In this document: piece after piece, positions 52,211 to 61,532 of the stretch
Position numbering within the stretch: position 1 is the stretch's first letter
How the letters are laid out: the number at the start of each line of letters is the position of its first letter
Source: Bradyrhizobium stylosanthis
GTDB taxonomy: Bacteria > Pseudomonadota > Alphaproteobacteria > Rhizobiales > Xanthobacteraceae
Assembly (NCBI RefSeq): GCF_001641335.1
Contig: NZ_LVEM01000001.1
Coordinates: 2,047,333-2,111,332, forward strand
Reading direction: 5' to 3'
DNA length: 64,000 nucleotides
Program-made: the position numbers and the translations under genes
The notes under the pieces: model-generated
The model's database searches: none
Seen by the model: the letters and a program-made list of their open reading frames with translations, nothing else
Told to the model about the DNA's origin: nothing

Positions 52211-54583
52211 ATGCAAGAACACACCAAATCGTCCACGCTCGAAAACGCTATTGCACTGCAAAAATACGGTGTCGGTCAGCCGGTCCGCCGCAAGGAGGAC
52301 GACACCCTGGTGCGCGGCAAGGGCCGCTACACCGACGATTTCAACCTGCCCGGCCAGGCCTATGCCGTGGTGGTCCGCTCGACCCATGCCCATGGCGTCA
52401 TTCGCGGCATCGGCCTCGATGCCGCCAAGGCGATGCCGGGCGTGCTCGGGGTGTGGACCGGCAAGGACCTCGATGCCGCCGACTACGGCCCCTTCACCTG
52501 CGGCCTGCCGCTGAAAAGCCGTGACGGCTCGCCCCTGCTCCAGACCAACCGCCAGCCGCTGGCGACCGACAAGGTCCGCTTCGTCGGCGATCCCGTCGCC
52601 TTCGTGGTGGCCGAGACGCTGGCGCAGGCGCGCGACGCGGCCGAAGCGGTCGAGCTCGACATCGAGCCGCTGCCGGCGGTGACGGACCCCGAGGAAGCCG
52701 CCAAGCCCGGTGCGCCGCAGCTCTACGACCACATCCCGAACAACGTCGCGCTCGATTACCATTATGGCGACATGGACAAGGTCAACGCAGCCTTTGCCGG
52801 CGCCGCCCACGTCACCAAGATCGACATCGAGAACACCCGCGTCGCCGTGGTCTCGATGGAGCCGCGCGTCGGCCTTGCCTCGTTCGACAAGAAGTCCGAG
52901 CGCTACACGCTGCAGGTGCCGACGCAGGGCGTCGCGGGCAACCGCGCCAATCTCGCCAAGAACCTGAAAGTGCCGAACGAGAAGGTGCGCATCCTCACCG
53001 CCAATGTCGGCGGCTCCTTCGGCATGAAGAACATCAATTACCCCGAATACATGTGCATCCTGTATGCGGCGAAGGAATTGGGAAAACCGGTGAAGTGGCT
53101 CGACGAGCGCTCCACCAGCTTCCTCTCCGACAGCCACGGCCGCGCGCAGAAGATCCACGCCGAGCTGGCGCTCGATTCCGAGGGGCACTTCCTTGCGGCG
53201 AAGCTGTCCGGCTACGGCAATCTCGGCGCCTACATCACCGGCGTCGCGCCCGGCCCGCTCTCGCTCAACACCGGCAAGAACTTCTCGAGCGTCTACCGCA
53301 CGCCGCTGATGGGCGTCGACATCAAGACGGTGCTGACCAACACCACGCTGATGGGTGCCTATCGCGGCGCCGGCCGGCCCGAGGCCAACTACTACATGGA
53401 GCGGCTGATCGACCGCGCCGCCGACGAGATGGGCATCAACCGGCTCACCTTGCGCAAGCGCAACTTCATCAAGCCGAACCAGATCCCGTTCGCGGCCTCC
53501 TCGGGCGTCACCTATGACAGCGGCGACTTCCAGGCCGTGTTCAACAAGGCTCTCGACATCTCCGACCACGAAAACTTCGCCAAGCGCAAGAAGGAGAGCA
53601 AGAAGGCCGGCAAGCTGCGCGGCATCGCCGTCGGCTCCTATCTCGAGGTCACCGCGCCGCCGAGCCCCGAGCTCGGCAAGATCGTGTTCGACGCCGACGG
53701 TACCGTGCAGCTGATCACCGGCACGCTCGATTACGGCCAGGGCCATGCCACGCCGTTCGCGCAGGTGCTGTGCGAGCAGCTCGGCGTGCCGTTCGAGAGC
53801 GTGAAGCTGGTGCAGGGCGACAGCGACATCGTCCACACCGGCAACGGCACCGGCGGCTCGCGCTCGATCACAGCGAGCGGCCAGGCCATCGTCGGCGCCG
53901 CCAAGCTCGTCATCGAGAAGGGCAAGCGCGCCGCCGCGCACATGCTGGAGGCGTCCGAAGCCGACATCGAGTTCGAAGGCGGCAGCTTCACCATCGCCGG
54001 CACCGACCGCAGCATCGACATCATGGAGCTCGCCAAGAAGCTGCATGACGGCAAGACGCCGGACGGCGTGCCCGACTCGCTCGACGTCGATCACACCAGC
54101 GACCCGGTCGCCTCGGCGTTCCCGAACGGCTGCCACGTCGCGGAGGTCGAGATCGATCCCGATACCGGCGTCGTGCAGATCGTGCGCTACAGCGCGGTCA
54201 ACGATTTCGGCACGGTGATCAATCCGCTGCTGGTCGCCGGCCAGCTCCATGGCGGCGTCGTCCAGGGCATCGGCCAGGCGCTGATGGAGCACGTCCGCTA
54301 CGACGAGAGCGGTCAGCCGATCACGGGCTCGCTGATGGACTACGCCCTGCCCCGCGCCGAGGACGTGCCGAACATGACGGTCGGCGATCACCCCGTGCCC
54401 GCCACGACCAACCCGCTCGGCAGCAAGGGCTGCGGCGAAGCCGGCTGCGCCGGCAGCCTGTCGACGGTGGTGAACGCGGTGCTCGACGCCTTGTCGGACT
54501 ACGGCATCAAGCACATCGACATGCCGCTAACCCCGGAGCGCGTGTGGCGCGCGATCCAGGACGCGAAGGGCAACGCGGCGTAA
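52211..54583 (+). CDS. Molybdenum hydroxylase large subunit, CoxL form II-like, orphan
   Basis: A 790-residue protein of the xanthine dehydrogenase/CO dehydrogenase large-subunit family: N-terminal GVGQPVRRKEDDTLVRGKGRYTDD, Moco-binding NVGGSFGMKN, the active-site loop AYRGAGRPEA (about residues 382-391) of form II rather than the AYRCSFR loop of true aerobic CO dehydrogenase, and the catalytic glutamate in KGCGEAGCAG (about 741). The iron-sulfur and FAD subunits normally next to it are absent on both sides. The substrate could be an aldehyde or N-heterocycle. The first ATG at 52211 begins a conserved-looking segment; upstream in-frame ATGs exist. Confidence 0.9.
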   Translation: MQEHTKSSTLENAIALQKYGVGQPVRRKEDDTLVRGKGRYTDDFNLPGQAYAVVVRSTHAHGVIRGIGLDAAKAMPGVLGVWTGKDLDAADYGPFTCGLPLKSRDGSPLLQTNRQPLATDKVRFVGDPVAFVVAETLAQARDAAEAVELDIEPLPAVTDPEEAAKPGAPQLYDHIPNNVALDYHYGDMDKVNAAFAGAAHVTKIDIENTRVAVVSMEPRVGLASFDKKSERYTLQVPTQGVAGNRANLAKNLKVPNEKVRILTANVGGSFGMKNINYPEYMCILYAAKELGKPVKWLDERSTSFLSDSHGRAQKIHAELALDSEGHFLAAKLSGYGNLGAYITGVAPGPLSLNTGKNFSSVYRTPLMGVDIKTVLTNTTLMGAYRGAGRPEANYYMERLIDRAADEMGINRLTLRKRNFIKPNQIPFAASSGVTYDSGDFQAVFNKALDISDHENFAKRKKESKKAGKLRGIAVGSYLEVTAPPSPELGKIVFDADGTVQLITGTLDYGQGHATPFAQVLCEQLGVPFESVKLVQGDSDIVHTGNGTGGSRSITASGQAIVGAAKLVIEKGKRAAAHMLEASEADIEFEGGSFTIAGTDRSIDIMELAKKLHDGKTPDGVPDSLDVDHTSDPVASAFPNGCHVAEVEIDPDTGVVQIVRYSAVNDFGTVINPLLVAGQLHGGVVQGIGQALMEHVRYDESGQPITGSLMDYALPRAEDVPNMTVGDHPVPATTNPLGSKGCGEAGCAGSLSTVVNAVLDALSDYGIKHIDMPLTPERVWRAIQDAKGNAA

Positions 54584-54601
54584 GGGACGCTCGCTCTCTC
54601 C

Positions 54602-54682
54602 TCCGTCATGGCCGGGCTTGTCCCGGCCATCCACGCCTTCGTGCACCAAGAACGTGGATGCCCGGGACAAGCCCGGGCATGA
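54602..54682. repeat. Palindromic intergenic repeat, CGTCATGGCCGGGCTTGTC type
   Basis: CGTCATGGCCGGGCTTGTCC pairs with GGACAAGCCCGGGCATGACG; inner arms CATCCACG and CGTGGATG also pair. Same family as 60472-60560 and 61703-61735. Confidence 0.87.
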
Positions 54683-54711
54683 CGATGTGGTGACGATGTG
54701 CCTCTTTCCAC

Positions 54712-55512
54712 CTACGCCGCCGCCTGTTCGCGCGGCTGGTAGATCGCGGTGTGCTGGCAATGCGCGAGCGGCGTCGTGCCGTTGGCGACCACCAGCGCAT
54801 CGAGCTCGACAAAGCGGTGGCCCTTCTTCTCGTAATTGGCGGTGACTTTTGCGCGTGCCGTGATCTCGTCACCGGCGCGCGCGGCGGACAGCAGCTGCAT
54901 GCGGCTGCCGACATGGATCCACGGGCCCAGAATGGTGTTGTCGACGAGGAGGCGGTTCATGACGCGCTGGATCAGGCCGGGATGGCCGAGGCCCTCGCGC
55001 GCGAAGATCGGATCGGTTTCCCTGATGTCGGCGAGATAGTCGGCGGCGTCCTGCCCGGCCCAGCGGCGGGGTGTCGTGCCCAGCCATTTGCCGGTCTCGA
55101 ACGTTGCCGGGCCGACCGGCTTGCGCTCGGCCACGGCAGGCACCGCCACATAGTCGCCCAGCGAAACCGCGGGCACCGCCGCCGGCAGCGAGGCCGTCCC
55201 GGTGGCGCACAGCTCGGTGCGGCTGAAAACCTCGATCGTGAGCAGGCCGTTGTGCTCGGTCGCGTCGACATCGGCGGCCTCGCCGTCATAGACCGGTTTG
55301 ATGAAGCGGGCCTCGACCAACCCCCGGGAGAGGAAATCACGGCCCCAGCGCGCCAGCGGCACGTGCATCATGTAGGCGAAGACATCGACCCCCGGGACCA
55401 GGCCGCCCGAGAAGCCGAAGCGGCGCGCCACCGTATCGTCGTGCATCTTGTTTTCGGACTGTTTGGCGGTGTTGTAGGCCTCGACGCGCCAGGTTTCGAG
55501 CCGGTTCGGCAT
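54712..55512 (-). CDS. MaoC-like hot-dog-fold protein
   Basis: A 266-residue protein. ENKMHDDTVARRFGFSGGLVPGVDVFAYM is a MaoC-like hydratase signature with Asp/His residues; a second hot-dog half follows in the C-terminal part (GSRMQLLSAARAGDEITARAKVTANYEKKGHRFVELD). Substrate unknown; possibly an enoyl-CoA or acyl-thioester hydratase. Alone between repeat and divergent YaiI gene. Confidence 0.8.
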   Translation of the reverse strand: MPNRLETWRVEAYNTAKQSENKMHDDTVARRFGFSGGLVPGVDVFAYMMHVPLARWGRDFLSRGLVEARFIKPVYDGEAADVDATEHNGLLTIEVFSRTELCATGTASLPAAVPAVSLGDYVAVPAVAERKPVGPATFETGKWLGTTPRRWAGQDAADYLADIRETDPIFAREGLGHPGLIQRVMNRLLVDNTILGPWIHVGSRMQLLSAARAGDEITARAKVTANYEKKGHRFVELDALVVANGTTPLAHCQHTAIYQPREQAAA

Positions 55513-55619
55513 GGGTCATCTTCCCCGTATTTTTGTTGTTTCGGGGGTGATCGTAGGGCCCGGGGAACAGCGGTCAATCCCCTCGCCTTTGCAGCCCGAA
55601 TGCGGTACCACGCGGCGGA

Positions 55620-56111
55620 ATGACTGAGACCCCCACCCGCATCTATGTCGACGCCGACGCCTGCCCGGTGAAGGACGAAATCTATCGCGTGGCGCTCCGG
55701 CACGGCGTGCCCGTCAGCGTCGTCGCCGGCAATTTTATCCGCGTGCCGCAGGACCCGTTGATCGAGCGCATTGCCGCAGGCAGCGGCATGGACGCGGCCG
55801 ACGACTGGATCGCGGAACGCGCCCGGCCCGGCGACGTGGTCATCACCTCCGACATTCCGCTGGCGAGCCGTTGCGTCAAGGCCGGCGCCGACGTGATCGC
55901 GCCGAACGGCAAGCCGTTCACGGAAGAGTCGATCGGCATGACGCTGGCGGTGCGCAATTTGATGACGGATCTGCGCTCGGCCGGCGAAGTGACCGGCGGG
56001 CCGCGCTCGTTCTCGCCGCGCGACCGCTCGGCCTTCCTCTCCGCGCTCGACCAGACGCTGCGCCGGATCCAGCGCCGCCGCGCCGACCAAGCTGCAACGA
56101 GCCAAGGTTAG
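55620..56111 (+). CDS. YaiI/YqxD family protein (UPF0178)
   Basis: A 163-residue PIN-like-fold protein: [75 protein letters not shown]. The conserved aspartates suggest a nuclease-like metal site, but the family has no proven activity that I can cite. Two bases before the ABC-F gene. Confidence 0.9.
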   Translation: MTETPTRIYVDADACPVKDEIYRVALRHGVPVSVVAGNFIRVPQDPLIERIAAGSGMDAADDWIAERARPGDVVITSDIPLASRCVKAGADVIAPNGKPFTEESIGMTLAVRNLMTDLRSAGEVTGGPRSFSPRDRSAFLSALDQTLRRIQRRRADQAATSQG

Positions 56112-56113
56112 TC

Positions 56114-57925
56114 ATGGCGCCGCCCCTGATCCAGCTCAAGGACATCACGCTGACCTTCGGCGGCACGCCGCTGCTGTCAGGCGTCGAGCTCAATGTCGCA
56201 CCAGGCGAGCGCGTCTGCCTGATCGGCCGCAACGGCTCCGGCAAATCGACGCTGCTGAAGATCGCAGCCGGCCTCGTCGAGGCAGACGGCGGCACGCGCT
56301 TCGTACAGCCCGGCGCCACCGTCCGCTATCTGCCGCAGGAGCCCGATTTCGGCGAGCACAAGACCACGCTCGCCTATGTCGAGGCCGGCCTCGCACCGGG
56401 CGACGATCCCTATCAGGCGCGCTATCTGGTCGAGCAGCTCGGGCTCACCGGCAACGAGAACCCGGCCAACGTCTCCGGCGGCGAAGCCCGCCGTGCCGCG
56501 CTCGCGCGGGTGCTGGCGCCCTCGCCCGACATCCTGCTGCTGGACGAGCCGACCAACCATCTCGATTTATCCACCATCGAATGGCTGGAGCAGGAGCTCG
56601 ACGGCCGCCGCAGCGCGCTGGTGATCATCAGCCACGATCGCCGCTTCCTCACCAATCTGTCGCGCTCCACGGCGTGGCTCGACCGCGGCAGGATCAAGCA
56701 GATCGACCGCGGCTTCGCATCGTTCGAGAGCTGGCGCGACGAGGTGCTGGCGGAAGAAGAGCGCGACCAGCACAAGCTCGACCGCAAGATCGTCGACGAG
56801 GAGCACTGGCTGCGCCACGGCGTCTCCGGCCGGCGCAAGCGCAACGTCAAGCGCCTCGCCAATCTGCATGCGCTGCGAGACCAGCGCCGCAATTATCGCG
56901 GCACGGCCGGCACCGCCAGTCTCGCCGCGGCGGAAGCGGATGCCTCCGGCAAGCTGGTGATCGAGGCCAAGGGCATCTCCAAGGCCTATGGCGAGCGCAA
57001 GATCGTCGAGAACTTCTCCACCCGCATCCAGCGCGGCGACCGGCTCGGCATCATCGGGCCGAACGGCGCCGGCAAGACCACGCTGGTCAACCTGCTCACT
57101 GGCGGGACGCAGCCAGACTCCGGCACCGTGCGGCTGGGTGCCAATCTCGAGACGGCAACGCTCGACCAGCACCGCGAAAGCCTCGATCCGAAATCGACGC
57201 TGGCGGAAGCGCTGACCGGCGGCCGCGGCGACCACGTCATGGTCGGCGGTAAGCCCAAGCACGTCGTCGGCTACATGAAGGACTTCCTGTTCGCCCAGGA
57301 GCAGCGCGGCACGCCGGTGGAGGTGTTGTCGGGCGGTGAGCGCGGCCGGCTGATGCTGGCGCGCGCGCTGGCCAAGCCCTCGAACCTCCTGGTGCTGGAC
57401 GAGCCGACCAACGATCTCGATCTCGAAACGCTCGACGTGCTCGAGGAGATGCTCGGCGACTACGAGGGCACGGTCATCCTGATCAGCCACGACCGCGACT
57501 TCCTCGACCGTGTCGTCACCTCGGTGATAGCGCCGGAGGGCAACGGCAAGTGGATCGAATATGCCGGCGGCTACAGCGACATGCTGAGCCAGCGCGGCGC
57601 GGACCTGAAGCGCGAGACCGCGAAGGCGCAACCGGCTTCCGAGAAGAAGGAAGAGCGCGCTACTCCCCCCTCGTCCGCGCCGAAGCGGAAGCTGAGCTTC
57701 AACGAGAAGCACGCGCTGGAAACGTTGCCGAAGAAAATGGAAACGCTCCAGGCCGACATTGCAAAATTGCAGCGCGTGCTCGACGATCACAACCTCTACG
57801 CTCGGGATCGCAAGAAATTCGACGATACGTCAGCCGCCATCGCCAAGGCGCACGAAGAACTGTCCGCCGCCGAAGAGCGCTGGCTCGAACTCGAAATGCT
57901 CAGAGAAGAAATCGAGCAGGCATAA
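56114..57925 (+). CDS. ABC-F family ATPase (Uup-like)
   Basis: A 603-residue soluble protein with two ABC domains: Walker A GRNGSGKST and GPNGAGKTT; signatures VSGGEARRAALARVL and LSGGERGRLMLARAL; Walker B LLLDEPTNHLDLSTIEWLE and LVLDEPTNDLDLETLDVLE. A C-terminal coiled coil (about 540-600, LPKKMETLQADIAKLQ) matches Uup, a ribosome- and DNA-associated ABC-F protein. No membrane segments. The ATG at 56114 begins two bases after the YaiI stop. Confidence 0.92.
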   Translation: MAPPLIQLKDITLTFGGTPLLSGVELNVAPGERVCLIGRNGSGKSTLLKIAAGLVEADGGTRFVQPGATVRYLPQEPDFGEHKTTLAYVEAGLAPGDDPYQARYLVEQLGLTGNENPANVSGGEARRAALARVLAPSPDILLLDEPTNHLDLSTIEWLEQELDGRRSALVIISHDRRFLTNLSRSTAWLDRGRIKQIDRGFASFESWRDEVLAEEERDQHKLDRKIVDEEHWLRHGVSGRRKRNVKRLANLHALRDQRRNYRGTAGTASLAAAEADASGKLVIEAKGISKAYGERKIVENFSTRIQRGDRLGIIGPNGAGKTTLVNLLTGGTQPDSGTVRLGANLETATLDQHRESLDPKSTLAEALTGGRGDHVMVGGKPKHVVGYMKDFLFAQEQRGTPVEVLSGGERGRLMLARALAKPSNLLVLDEPTNDLDLETLDVLEEMLGDYEGTVILISHDRDFLDRVVTSVIAPEGNGKWIEYAGGYSDMLSQRGADLKRETAKAQPASEKKEERATPPSSAPKRKLSFNEKHALETLPKKMETLQADIAKLQRVLDDHNLYARDRKKFDDTSAAIAKAHEELSAAEERWLELEMLREEIEQA

Positions 57926-57929
57926 ATTC

Positions 57930-58011
57930 GTAGGATGGGTAGAGCGCAGCGAAACCCATCGCCACACGGGAATTGGTTCCGATGGGTTTCGCTTCGCTCT
58001 ACCCATCCTAC
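57930..58011. repeat. Palindromic repeat, GTAGGATGGGTAGAGCG type, left copy
   Basis: GTAGGATGGGTAGAGCG pairs with CGCTCTACCCATCCTAC, and GAAACCCATC with GATGGGTTTC. An almost identical element occurs at 59123-59207; the two frame the aldolase-like gene between them. Confidence 0.9.
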
Positions 58012-58034
58012 AGGGCCGGAAATAGAGAGATCAC

Positions 58035-59114
58035 ATGACCACTCCCCTCGCCGCAAAAATCGCCCGTGAATACGGTACGCCCTGCGCCGTCATCGACATG
58101 GACAGGGTCGAGCGCAACATCGCGCGGATCCAGAAGGCCTGCGACGACGCCGGCATCGCCAACCGTCCCCACATCAAGACGCACAAGAACCCGACTATCG
58201 CCAAGATGCAGGTCGCGGCCGGCGCCAAGGGCATCACGTGCCAGAAGATCGGCGAGGCCGAGATCATGGCCAATGCCGGCATCGACGACATCCTGATCAG
58301 CTACAATCTGCTCGGCGAGGAAAAGATGGCGCGGCTCGGCGCGCTGAATGCCAAGGCCAACATGACGGTTGCGGCCGACAACTCCACCGTCGTCGCGGGC
58401 TTGCCCAAGGCCGCCGCGGCGTCGGGCCGTCCGCTCTCGGTCGTGGTCGAATGCGACACCGGCCGCAAGCGCGCCGGTGTCGAGACGCCGGCGGAAGCGA
58501 TTGCGCTGGCGCGCGAGATCGCAGCATCCAAGGGGCTGCAGTTCGCCGGCTTCATGCTCTACCCCACCGAGACCGGCTGGCGCGATGCGCAGAAGTTCTT
58601 CGACGAAGCATTGGCCGGCGTGCGCGCGCACGGGCTCGACGCCAAGATCGTCTCGACCGGCGGCACGCCGAACCTCGTCAACATCGGCAAGCTCAAGGGT
58701 GGCACCGAGCACCGCTTCGGCACCTACATCTACAACGACCGCATGCAGGTGGCGGCCGGCTCGGCCACCTGGGACGACTGCGCGCTGCACATCTATTCGA
58801 CGGTGGTGAGCCGCGCCGCGCCCGAGCGCGGCATTCTGGACGCCGGCTCGAAGACGCTGACCACGGATACCGGCGGCCTCGACGGCCACGGCCTGATCCT
58901 GGAGCACCCCGAAGCCAAGATCGCGAAGTTCGCCGAGGAGCACGGCTTCCTCGACCTCTCCCGCAGCAACACCAGGCCGAATGTCGGCGATGTCGTCCGC
59001 ATCGTGCCGAACCACGTCTGCGTCGTCGTCAACATGATGGACGAGGTGGTGATGGTGCGCGGCGAGGAGATCATCGGCACGCTGCCGGTCGCGGCGCGGG
59101 GGAAGCTACGGTAA
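58035..59114 (+). CDS. D-threonine aldolase/D-3-hydroxyaspartate aldolase-like PLP enzyme
   Basis: A 359-residue fold-type III PLP enzyme. The PLP lysine is likely K48 in NRPHIKTHKNPTIAKMQ; GITCQKIGEAEIMANAGIDDIL and VVECDTGRKRAGVETP follow; the C-terminal metal site is H327-V-C329 in VPNHVCVVVN. Converts D-threonine or D-hydroxyaspartate to glycine and an aldehyde, or acts as a D-serine dehydratase. The gene lies between two near-identical palindromic repeats. Confidence 0.88.
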   Translation: MTTPLAAKIAREYGTPCAVIDMDRVERNIARIQKACDDAGIANRPHIKTHKNPTIAKMQVAAGAKGITCQKIGEAEIMANAGIDDILISYNLLGEEKMARLGALNAKANMTVAADNSTVVAGLPKAAAASGRPLSVVVECDTGRKRAGVETPAEAIALAREIAASKGLQFAGFMLYPTETGWRDAQKFFDEALAGVRAHGLDAKIVSTGGTPNLVNIGKLKGGTEHRFGTYIYNDRMQVAAGSATWDDCALHIYSTVVSRAAPERGILDAGSKTLTTDTGGLDGHGLILEHPEAKIAKFAEEHGFLDLSRSNTRPNVGDVVRIVPNHVCVVVNMMDEVVMVRGEEIIGTLPVAARGKLR

Positions 59115-59122
59115 CCGCTGCC

Positions 59123-59207
59123 GTAGGATGGGTAGAGCGAAGCGAAACCCATCTCTACTTGCGAAAGGCTTGAAGTGATGGGTTTCGCTTCGCTCTACCC
59201 ATCCTAC
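59123..59207. repeat. Palindromic repeat, GTAGGATGGGTAGAGCG type, right copy
   Basis: GTAGGATGGGTAGAGCG pairs with CGCTCTACCCATCCTAC, and GAAACCCATC with GATGGGTTTC, 22 bases apart. Same family as 57930-58011. It overlaps the last codons region of the downstream convergent flavoprotein gene by a few bases. Confidence 0.9.
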
Positions 59208-60433
59208 AAGTTGAGCCACCTCAGCACGCCCCGGCCCGCCGCAGCTCCCGTCGCAAACGAGGCTTGCAGCAGATACCCGCCCGTCGGCGCTTCCCAGTCG
59301 AGCATCTCGCCGGCGGCGAACACGCCGGGCAGCTTGCGCAGCATGAAGTTCGCGTCGAGCTCGTCGAAAGACAGTCCGCCCGCCGTCGAGATCGCCCGAT
59401 CGATCGGGGCTACGCCGGTGAGCTGAACCGGAATGGCATTGATCAGGGTCGCAAGCTCGGCCGGCGACAGCGCCGCCAGCGTCCGGCCGGATGCAATGGC
59501 CGCCTCCTGCATCAGGCCGATGCCGACCGGCGACAATTGCGCGGCCTTGCGCAGGAAGTTCGCGAGCGACTGCTTGCCGCGCGTCCCTGATAGCCGCGTG
59601 GTCAGCCCTGATGTGTCGAGGTCGGGCCGCAAGGCGATGCTCAGCGTGGCCTGCCCGAGCCCGAGCACCGCCTCGCGCAGCTCCGCCGAAAGCGCGTAGA
59701 TCGCTCCGCCCTCGATGCCGCTGCGGGTGATCATCGCCTCGCCGCGCACTGTGTGCGTGCCGATGGTCAGCGCCACGCCCTTGAGCGGCTGGCCCTCGAA
59801 ACGGTCGCGGAACACATCGGACCATGCGACCGTGAAGCCGGAATTGGCCGGCCGCAGCTTTGAGATGGCCACGCCCTTCGCCGTGAGAATATCGGCCCAG
59901 CCGCCATCCGATCCGAGCCGCGGCCAGCTGGCGCCGCCGAGCGCGAGCACCGCAGCACTCGCTGTAACGGCGGCGTTGCCGCTTGGCGTCTGAAACTCCA
60001 GCCGCCCTTCCGCGTCCCATCCGGTCCAGCGATGGCGAAAGGCAAAGCGGACTCCGGCAGCATCGAGCCGCCGCAGCCAGGCGCGCAGCAGAGGCGATGC
60101 CTTGAACGCCTTCGGAAACACCCGCCCGCTGCTGCCGACGAATGTCGGCTCGCCCAGCGCCTCGCTCCAGGCGCGCAGCGCGTCGGGCGAGAAGGCGTCG
60201 ATTGCCTGTTGCAGCTTCGGTGCAGCCTCGCGGTAGCGCGCCATGAACTGCGGCAGCGGCTCGCTGTGGGTGAGATTGAGTCCGCCGCGGCCCGCCATCA
60301 GGAATTTGCGGCCCGCGGACGGCATGGCGTCATAGACGGTGACGCGGGCGCCACCCGACGCGAGCACCTCCGCCGCCATCAGCCCGGCGGGGCCGGCACC
60401 GATGATGGCGATGTGAGTGTCCGTTGTGGTCAT
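59204..60433 (-). CDS. BaiN/HI0933-like NAD(P)/FAD-dependent oxidoreductase
   Basis: A 409-residue flavoprotein with N-terminal FAD motif IAIIGAGPAGLMAAEVLASGG, HI0933-type GRGGLNLTHSEP and GRVFPKAFKASPLLRAW segments, VLALGGASWPRLGSDG, and C-terminal FAAGEMLDWEAPTGGYLLQASFATG. The family is a conserved but poorly characterised group of flavoproteins. Stands alone between repeats. Confidence 0.9.
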   Translation of the reverse strand: MTTTDTHIAIIGAGPAGLMAAEVLASGGARVTVYDAMPSAGRKFLMAGRGGLNLTHSEPLPQFMARYREAAPKLQQAIDAFSPDALRAWSEALGEPTFVGSSGRVFPKAFKASPLLRAWLRRLDAAGVRFAFRHRWTGWDAEGRLEFQTPSGNAAVTASAAVLALGGASWPRLGSDGGWADILTAKGVAISKLRPANSGFTVAWSDVFRDRFEGQPLKGVALTIGTHTVRGEAMITRSGIEGGAIYALSAELREAVLGLGQATLSIALRPDLDTSGLTTRLSGTRGKQSLANFLRKAAQLSPVGIGLMQEAAIASGRTLAALSPAELATLINAIPVQLTGVAPIDRAISTAGGLSFDELDANFMLRKLPGVFAAGEMLDWEAPTGGYLLQASFATGAAAGRGVLRWLNL

Positions 60434-60471
60434 GATGAGAATTTAGAGCACACCCGCGCCGCGGAACAGGT

Positions 60472-60560
60472 CGTCATGCCCGGGCTTGTCCCGGGCATCC
60501 ACGAGAGCCGCGCGGGCGGTGCCAAGAATGTGGATGGCCGGGACAAGCCCGGCCATGACG
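60472..60560. repeat. Palindromic repeat, CGTCATGCCCGGGCTTGTC type
   Basis: CGTCATGCCCGGGCTTGTCC pairs with GGACAAGCCCGGCCATGACG; inner arms CATCCAC and GTGGATG pair. Same family as 54602-54682. Lies between convergent-tandem leftward genes. Confidence 0.87.
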
Positions 60561-60593
60561 GAGAGTACTGTTCGGGTCGTCGCTTTGCGACGG

Positions 60594-61511
60594 TCAGAGC
60601 TTGATCCCTGCCCGTGCCGCGGCCTGCGCCACGTATTTCTGCGTCTGCTCGAACGCGCCCTGCAGCGCCCTGGCCTTCGACATGTCGCTGATCTCGGCGA
60701 AATGCGCGGCGACCGCGTCGGGCGTCCATTCGGACTCCGGCAGGTTGATGCCTTCGCTCTCCAAAATCTTGATCACGGCGAACGAGCCGGCGCCGGCGCC
60801 CATGATGGTGCGGGTCGGAGCGTCCTCGCTCAGCATGTACTCGACCGCGGGCGTGATCGCATTCGGCTTCATCAGCTGCAGCGCCTGCGGCGGCAGCAGC
60901 TCTTCGGTCATGCGGGTCGCCGCCGTCGGCGAGATGATGTTGACGCGGATGTTGTTCTTGCGGCCTTCCTCGGCGAGCACGTTCATCAGGCCGACCATGC
61001 CCGATTTTGCCGCGCCGTAATTGGCCTGGCCGAAATTGCCGTAGAGACCGGAGGACGACGTGGTCAGCACGATGCGGCCGTAGTTGCGGTCGCGCATGCC
61101 GGCCCAGGCGGCCTTGCAGCAGTAGAAGGTGCCGACGAGATGCACGTCCAGCACCTTCTGGAAGTCGGCCGCTTCCATCTTGCCGAACGACTTGTCGCGC
61201 AGGATGCCGGCGTTGGCGCACACGAGGTCGACGCTGCCCCACTCCTTGGTGGCACGCTCGACCATCGCGGTGACCTGCTCGAAGTTCGATACGTCGGCGC
61301 CATCGGCCATCGCGGTGCCGCCGGCTTTGCGGATCTCCTCGACGACGGCTTCGGCCGGCGACAGCGAGCCGCCGGTGCCGTCACGCGCGCCGCCGAAATC
61401 GTTGACCACGACCTTGGCGCCGCGGCTGGCCAGCCCCAGGGCGTGCGCCTTGCCGAGACCATTGCCCGCGCCGGTGACGATGGCGACGCGTCCGTCGAAC
61501 CTGATTGCCAT
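60594..61511 (-). CDS. SDR-family 3-hydroxyacyl-CoA dehydrogenase-like protein (MFE-2 type)
   Basis: A 305-residue short-chain dehydrogenase: cofactor motif VTGAGNGLGKAHALGLASRG, VVNDFGGARDGTGGS insert typical of the peroxisomal multifunctional enzyme type 2 dehydrogenase, CANAGILRD, catalytic serine in VLTTSSSGLYG and YGAAK (Tyr/Lys). Acts in a beta-oxidation-like route with the MaoC hydratase and acyl-CoA synthetase upstream. A repeat-filled 229-base gap separates it from the maoC gene. Confidence 0.92.
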   Translation of the reverse strand: MAIRFDGRVAIVTGAGNGLGKAHALGLASRGAKVVVNDFGGARDGTGGSLSPAEAVVEEIRKAGGTAMADGADVSNFEQVTAMVERATKEWGSVDLVCANAGILRDKSFGKMEAADFQKVLDVHLVGTFYCCKAAWAGMRDRNYGRIVLTTSSSGLYGNFGQANYGAAKSGMVGLMNVLAEEGRKNNIRVNIISPTAATRMTEELLPPQALQLMKPNAITPAVEYMLSEDAPTRTIMGAGAGSFAVIKILESEGINLPESEWTPDAVAAHFAEISDMSKARALQGAFEQTQKYVAQAAARAGIKL

Positions 61512-61532
61512 TGTGCAGTTCCTGCTTCTTCT

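Noticed and set aside
52136..54514. Long open frame (792 residues) antisense to the CoxL-like gene
   Set aside because: High-GC codon use makes long antisense frames common; the antisense product has no motif, while the sense frame has complete Moco-enzyme signatures. The same applies to antisense frames over guaB, the ATPase, ClC, GMC and acyl-CoA synthetase genes.
52211..54583. Aerobic carbon monoxide dehydrogenase large subunit (form I)
   Set aside because: The active-site loop reads AYRGAGR, not AYRCSFR, and coxM/coxS are missing.
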